NCBI GenBank assembly: GCA_963930655.1
Contig: OZ005610.1
Span: 19,032,001 to 19,096,000 of the forward strand
DNA: 64,000 bases
Reading direction: 5' to 3'
Source: Myrica gale
Taxonomy: Eukaryota > Streptophyta > Magnoliopsida > Fagales > Myricaceae
The position numbers were made by a program, and so were the translations under genes. How positions within the stretch are numbered: the first letter of the stretch is position 1; every line of letters begins with the position of its first letter. Below are positions 59,060-64,000 of the stretch, piece after piece. The notes beneath the pieces are model-generated. The model had not been told where the DNA came from. It did not search any database and saw nothing but the letters and a program-made list of their open reading frames with translations.

Positions 59060-59709
59060 TGGAAACTAACAAGGAGAGGATCGAAAGTTTAGAAGCAGAG
59101 CTTGGTGGACTACAAGATAGCGTCAACCGAATGGAGCTGGGTGCTGTTGACAAGCTACACCACTTGGAGGAAACTATCAACCAATTTTCTAAGGCCTTGT
59201 TATCAAACAAGATAGGGGTTAGCTACAACAACCTTGATCAAGACGGTCCTCTACGCAACAATAAAACACATCTTCTTGTCAAAAATGGCCACGCTCGAGT
59301 TTCCAAGGTACTCCGGTGATGACCCGACTGAATGGTTCAATCGAGTTAACCAATTCTTTGAGTATCAAGGTACTACAACAACTCAAAAGGTCTCTTTGGC
59401 ATCATTCCACCTTGAAGGCGAAGCCAACCAATGGTGGCAGTGGCTTCCGCGAGCCTACCAGGAGGAAGGGCAAATGGTGATGTGGGAGAACTTCGAGGAG
59501 GAGCTGTGGGCTCGATTCGGACCCACAGAATACGAGGATTTTGCTGAGGCGTTATCACAGATCAGATAGGTGAGTTCCGTGCGGGATTACCAAAAGGTGT
59601 TTGAGAGATTGGGCAATCGAGTGCATGGGTGGACAGAGAAGGCATTGGTAGGGACCTTTATGGGAGGTATCAAACCAGAGGTATCATAGGGTATTAAAAT
59701 GTTTAAGCC
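59060..59709 (+). pseudogene. Ty3/gypsy gag, interrupted by a copia insertion
   Basis: The leader frame starts METNKERIESLEAEL. MATLEFPRYSGDDPTEWFNR at 59285 and VSLASFHLEGEANQWWQWL are the standard gypsy gag capsid blocks, followed by FEEELWARFGPTEYEDF. A stop falls after SQIR, where the family has RQV; the reading continues QKVFERLGNRVHGW and ALVGTFMGGIKPE. The sequence breaks at 59709, where a copia LTR begins. This gag lies downstream of the RT fragment in the same orientation, the reverse of normal gene order. Confidence 0.88.
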
Positions 59710-59888
59710 TGTAGAAAGTGAAAGAAGAATACTTTCGTATATTGATCGAAGTGAAAATACATTACAGAGGAATGTTTCCCTTTATACAAAGACTTCACTT
59801 GACTTAATCAAGCTAACAAGTTTAATAGAAAAACTAAAAACAGTTTTGTTAACCGAGCTAACCATCTTCCAGATGGTTAGCACTAAAA
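59710..59888 (-). repeat. 3' LTR of the copia element, about 179 bp
   Basis: On the plus strand it starts TGTAGAAAGTG; on the minus strand it starts next to the polypurine tract with TTTTAGTGCTAACC, where the usual TG has changed. It contains an inverted AACCATC/GATGGTT pair. Confidence 0.75.
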
Positions 59889-59901
59889 CTCCCCCTCAAG
59901 C
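59889..59901 (-). other. Polypurine tract of the copia element
   Basis: CTTGAGGGGGAG on the minus strand, just after the end of pol. Confidence 0.8.
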
Positions 59902-61285
59902 TGGAGTATGAATACTATGAATACCGAGCTTGGAAAGAAGAAACTGGAATTGTGATTTGCCAAGGGCTTTAGTAAAAATATCAGCAAGTTGATTAGCTGA
60001 AGAAACATAAAATATCTGAATGAGACCCTTGGCATATAAGTTAACCAATAAAAAAATAATGTTCTCTGATAAAGTGGCAGCCAATCTCCACATGCTTTGT
60101 CCTAGCATGATGAACCGGATTGGCTGCAAAGGAAAGAGCTGCCTTGCTATCACAATATAAAGAAGCTGGAAAAGGATGGGAAATCTGCAAATCCTGAAAA
60201 ATTTGCAAGATCCATATCACTTCACAACTGAGAGAGGCAAGAGCCCTATAATCGGCTTCTGCAGAGCTTCTAGAGACAGTGGGCTGTTTCTTTGATCCCC
60301 AAGAAACAAAAGCATCTCCAATAAACAAACAAAAGCCAGAAACAGATCTACGGCTATCAACACATGCTGCCCAGTCACTGTCCGAGAAACCTTGAAGCTT
60401 AGTACTCGAAGAACTAGGGAAAAACAAGGCTTGAGCAGGATTGCCTTTGAGATACAGAAGCAATCTATAGGCTGCAGCTAAATGAGATTGACATGGTTTG
60501 GCCATGAACTGAGCCAAGGTATGTACAGAATAGGATATATCAGGACGGGTAATGGTAAGATACAATAATCGGCCAATAAGACAACGATATTGAGAAGCAT
60601 CTGTCAAAGGATCAACAACATCTTTAGAGAGTTTAAGTTTGGAATCCACAGGAAAAGGGACAGGTTTACACCCTAGATATCCAGCATCTTCTAAAATCTC
60701 CAAAGCATACTTTCTTTGACTAAGAGAGATACCAGTAGAATGTCTTGCAATCTCAAACCCCAAGAAATATTTCAATTTACCCAAGTCTTTAATTTTGAAC
60801 CGGGTATCCAAATAAGACTTGACTTGAGAGACATAGGTGATATCATTAGAAGCTATGAGAATATCATCTACATAAATCAAAAGTGTAGTAAATGAGGAAC
60901 CATGAATCTTTGTAAACAAACTATAGTCAGCCTTGCTTTGCTTATATCCAAGAGAAAACAAAGCATCGGAGAGTTTACGAAACCATTGGCGACTAGCTTG
61001 TTTAAGACCATATAAAGATTTCATCAACCGACACACCTTATGCTCCCCCTCCTTTGCAAAACCGAGAGGTATTACCATGTAAACCTCTTCATCTAAATCT
61101 CCATGTAAAAATGCGTTGTTGACATCAAGTTGCTCCAAAAACCAATTTTGACTTGCTGCAAGTGCCAAAAAATAACGCACAGTTGTCATCTTAGCCACGG
61201 GAGAGAAGGTTTCAGCATAGTTAATGCCTTTTCTGGGTAAACCCTTTCGATACAAGACGAGCTTTGTAGCGCTCCACAGAACCAT
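59896..61285 (-). pseudogene. copia RT and RNase H
   Basis: A 414-residue frame (61285-60041) has NYAETFSPVAKMTTVRYF, LDVNNAFLHGDLDEEVYM, SLYGLKQASRQWF, the catalytic LLIYVDDILIAS and the FLGFEIAR block of RT. RNase H follows with GFSDSDWAACVDSRRSVSGF and SSAEADYRALA. Its end lies in another frame (60153-59896) with VSSANQLADIFTKALG and QFLLSKLGIHSIHTP. Frameshifts at about 61225-61285 (in the KARLVSKG block) and 60041-60153 break the polyprotein. All catalytic residues I can check are present. Confidence 0.92.
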
Positions 61286-62850
61286 CAGCCTTATACTTGA
61301 TACGGTATACCCATTTACAACCTATAGCCATCTTGCCAGGAGGTAAATCAATAATAACCCAAGTATGATTCTGTTCTAGAGCATGCATTTCAGCAATCAT
61401 GACATCATTCCACTTAGAATCTTGAGCAGCTTGCTTATAGGTAATGGGTTCATGATGAGTGGAAATAGCTAGACTAAAAGCTTTATGAGATGGAGAGAGT
61501 TTAGAGTAAGAAAGATACCGAGCTATGTCAACAACCGAACCAGGTTGCTGATGCAATGAAGGCGAATGTAGTGGACTGTCAAAAGAATGAACCAACCTAC
61601 AGTGATAATTGTGAAGATAGGAAGGGGGTTTTCTAGGTCGAGTGGATCTTCTAGGAGTGAGATTAGAAGGGACAGTAGTTGAATCATCTATGGAAGTAAT
61701 GGGTGCTGATGTAGAAGTAGAAATATCAGATGAAGGGTGATAAGAAAAATCTGGAACCGAGAGGGGTACAACACAATTGAGTGGATTGGAGGAAGGAGGA
61801 GAAGAATCTTTGAAAGAAAAAAAATTCTTCATGAAAGATAACATCTCTTGAAACAAAAACATGTTTAGTTTTAAGATTGAGTAACCTATAACCCTTGATG
61901 CCATAAGGATAGCCTAAAAAAATACATTTAGAGGCACGGGCAGTGAACTTAGACTTATGAGGGGCTGTATTTGTAGCATAACAAAAACAACCAAAAGTCC
62001 TAAGATGAGAATATGAAGGAGAAATGTGAAACAACAGTTCGTAAGGAGATTTATTGTTGAGAAGAGGAGATGGAGTCCTATTGATGAGATATGTGGCAGT
62101 CATGACACAATCTCCCCAATAGGTGAGAGAGATATTGGATTGAAAACGAATAGCTCTAGCAACATTTAGAAGATGTTGATGCTTGCGTTCTACCACCCTA
62201 TTTTGTTGGGGAGTATAAATGCAACTAGTTTGATGAACAACTCCTTGAGAAGAAAAGAAGGATAACATTTGAAATTCAGGTCCATTATCTGAACGAAGGA
62301 TCTGAATGTGAGAATTATGTTGAGTCTTTACCAAATGGAAAAATGACTCTAAGAAGCTGCGGGTTTCAGATTTAGTGTGCATGAGGTATAACCAAGTACA
62401 TCTAGTACAGTCATCAACAATTGTTAAAAAGTATTGATGTCCATTACTAGTAGGGATGGCAAATGGACCCCATATATCACAATGAATGATTTGAAAAGGG
62501 TGAGTAGTTCAAATATAACTTAAACGAAAAGGAGATCGATGTTATTTGGCCAAAGGACAAACGTCACATGTATTATTATTGGAAATTTGTACATGAGAAA
62601 TGATGTCTTTTAAAAGACTCATTCGGGAAAAAGACATATGATCTAGTCTAGAATGCCATAGACTAGTAGATTATTGTGCAGAATTAGAAAAACAACGAGT
62701 AACAGAAGCTAAATGAGGTGATACCGAACCAGATTGGAGCAAGTAGAGCCAATCTTTTTGATCAGCCACTCCAATCGTTTTCGAAGCAAGCAAGTCCTGT
62801 ATAAGGCATGTGTTGGATGAGAAAATCATAGCAAGATGAGAACCAACAGT
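61221..62850 (-). pseudogene. copia integrase and connector
   Basis: From about 62382, [20 protein letters not shown] holds the central catalytic Asp, and [20 protein letters not shown] the catalytic Glu. Next are [18 protein letters not shown] and [18 protein letters not shown] frameshift in an A-rich run (about 61816-61830) moves the frame to DVIFHEE then the serine-rich connector with TPRRSTRPRKPPSYL. Between 62382 and 62850 the zinc-binding part of integrase is broken by stops. Confidence 0.9.
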
Positions 62851-63926
62851 TAATTTGGTGACAAAATTAGATTGCAGGTAAAGGAAGGAACAAAGAGTAC
62901 ATCGTGCAAGACTAAATCAGGAGAAATATGCACTGACCCTATATGAGTAACAACAACTGAATTGCCATTAGGAAGACTAACAGTAGCATGAACAAGTTTG
63001 ATAACTTTGGAAAACAAAGAAATGGAACAAACCATATGGTATGTAGCTCTACTATCAACTATCCAAGTGTTAGAAAAACAAGAGGATTTGAAAGATGATG
63101 ATAGACAAAAAGAACTAACAATATGGTATGTAGAATTGATACCTGCCATGTTTGCAAAACTCGAAGAGGAAGAAATCTCAGAAGAGGATAATGGACTTAA
63201 AAGAGGGGTAGGTTTCAGTTGAGATTTGAGCAAAGAAACAAGCTGATGAATATCTTCCTGTGAAATAGTAGAAGTGGAATTGACTGCTGCATCTTGAATG
63301 GCAGATGCCTGATGTGCTGAATGCTGAGAATAAGGGCTTCGAAAATCAGCAGAATTTTTCTTCTTAGATATCCAACCTGGAGGATAGCCATGTAGCTCAA
63401 AGCATTTCTCTCGTGTATGTCCTTTACGATTACAATAGGTGCAAGTTGGTCGTTCCTTGTAACCAGAATGACTGAAATTACGACAAGGAATAGAAGCTGC
63501 AATTGCATCAGTTGGAGTAGCCATCATAGCTAAATTTTCAGTATTGAGAAAAGGACCACGATTGAAAGATCTCTGTTGTTCCTCTTGAATAATCAAGGAA
63601 TAGATCTCATTTAATGACGGAAATGGTTTGATAAGCAGAATATTGCCACGAGTAGCAAGAAAATTCTCATTCAGCCCCATAAGAAATATCATCGCCAATT
63701 GCTTCTCTTCACGGTCAACAATGCTCTTCATAACTTTGCAAGTACAGTCCTTGCAACCACCACATGTACAATTCGGCATAGGAGAGAACTGATGCAATTC
63801 GTTCCAAAGAGATTCCAATCGTAAAAAATAATTACTGACAAAGGATTGATTTTGTGTAATACCGTTGATAGCCTGATGAAGTTCAAAGATTCGAGGTTCG
63901 TTGCTTTGTTCGAATCTTTCTTCCAC
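62850..63926 (-). pseudogene. copia gag and protease
   Basis: Gag: NEPRIFELHQAINGITQNQ and YFLRLESLWNELHQF, then the zinc knuckle CTYCNRKGHTREKCFELHGY. Protease: WIVDSRATYHM, where the usual active site D-S-G-A has glycine changed to arginine. The frame entry near 63926 lies after a frameshift: the preceding residues (SPEIAQVILYIDSAEKMW) are in another frame up to 63985. The usable start is outside the window or lost. Confidence 0.88.
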
Positions 63927-64000
63927 ATCTTTTCTGCCGAATCAATGTAGAGAATTACTTGAGCGATCTCTGGAGAAACAGAAGTACAAATCCAAGATGA

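Larger units (their letters stand above)
59710..64000 (-). mobile_element. Ty1/copia element inserted in gypsy gag (continues past the window)
   Basis: Read on the minus strand the order is gag, protease, integrase, RT, RNase H, polypurine tract, LTR. Only the 3' LTR is in the window; the 5' LTR lies beyond 64000. The insertion is younger than the gypsy copy it interrupts. Its reading frames are long and broken by only a few frameshifts, so it is the youngest full-size retrotransposon in this window. Confidence 0.92.

Noticed and set aside
1..64000. tRNA or rRNA genes
   Set aside because: Scanning for cloverleaf landmarks and conserved rRNA words gave nothing convincing; the only tRNA-related sequences are retroelement primer sites.

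Overview
This is nuclear DNA of a flowering plant, almost certainly a eudicot. The signs are AT-rich intergenic sequence, GT-AG introns, plant-only gene families (a WIYLD-SET methyltransferase and a plasmodesmata-located protein) and several plant transposon superfamilies. I could not place it to species. I see four plausible host genes: a SUVR4-type histone methyltransferase (minus strand, 13.8-21.8 kb), a plasmodesmata-located DUF26 receptor-like protein (minus, 29.4-30.5 kb) and two tandem paralogues of a C2-domain protein (plus, 44.6-45.7 and 51.8-53.1 kb). Most of the rest is transposable-element sequence, much of it nested.

Layout: 1-1.35 kb is a decayed Ty1/copia pol on the minus strand. 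1.36-9.4 kb is a nearly full-length but decayed Sirevirus-like copia element with two LTRs, gag, pol and an env-like region. 9.4-9.8 kb is an LTR fragment. 9.8-11.9 kb is a LINE remnant. 13.8-21.8 kb is the SUVR gene. Its first coding exon is split by a small inverted-repeat element, tandemly duplicated, and copied in inverted orientation 0.5 kb upstream. 23.74-26.45 kb is a solo LTR with a perfect 5-bp target duplication and an array of paired palindromes. 26.6-27.6 kb is a foldback repeat. 28.7-29.1 kb is a heat-shock-factor fragment joined to the 3' end of a copia element. 33.4-37.6 kb is CACTA-like material full of degenerate GTYCGRAC palindromes. 37.6-41.5 kb holds a Sirevirus-type LTR abutting the 3' end and LTR of a chromovirus-like gypsy element. 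42.9-43.85 kb is a long-armed foldback element with a 10-bp target duplication. 47.6-50.1 kb is a complete CACTA element with a TAT target duplication. 53.8-58.2 kb is a mosaic of CACTA ends, a dispersed repeat, a hAT-type MITE and an ELMO-gene fragment. 58.2-59.7 kb is a rearranged gypsy element. 59.7-64 kb is a copia element (minus strand) inserted into the gypsy gag and running off the window.

Main points of interest: (1) paired GTCGAC palindromes spaced exactly 21 bp apart, found both in the solo LTR (six of six pairs) and in the non-coding parts of the Sirevirus; (2) the SUVR first exon, where an inverted copy preserves the pre-insertion site and so confirms the 9-bp target duplication; (3) the C2 paralogue pair, where one copy has an extra in-frame ATG that adds a hydrophobic N-terminal segment, and where a 953-bp hairpin element sits upstream of only one copy; (4) clusters of GTYCGRAC palindromes across CACTA-like DNA. 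I found no convincing tRNA, rRNA, CRISPR array or prokaryote-like system.
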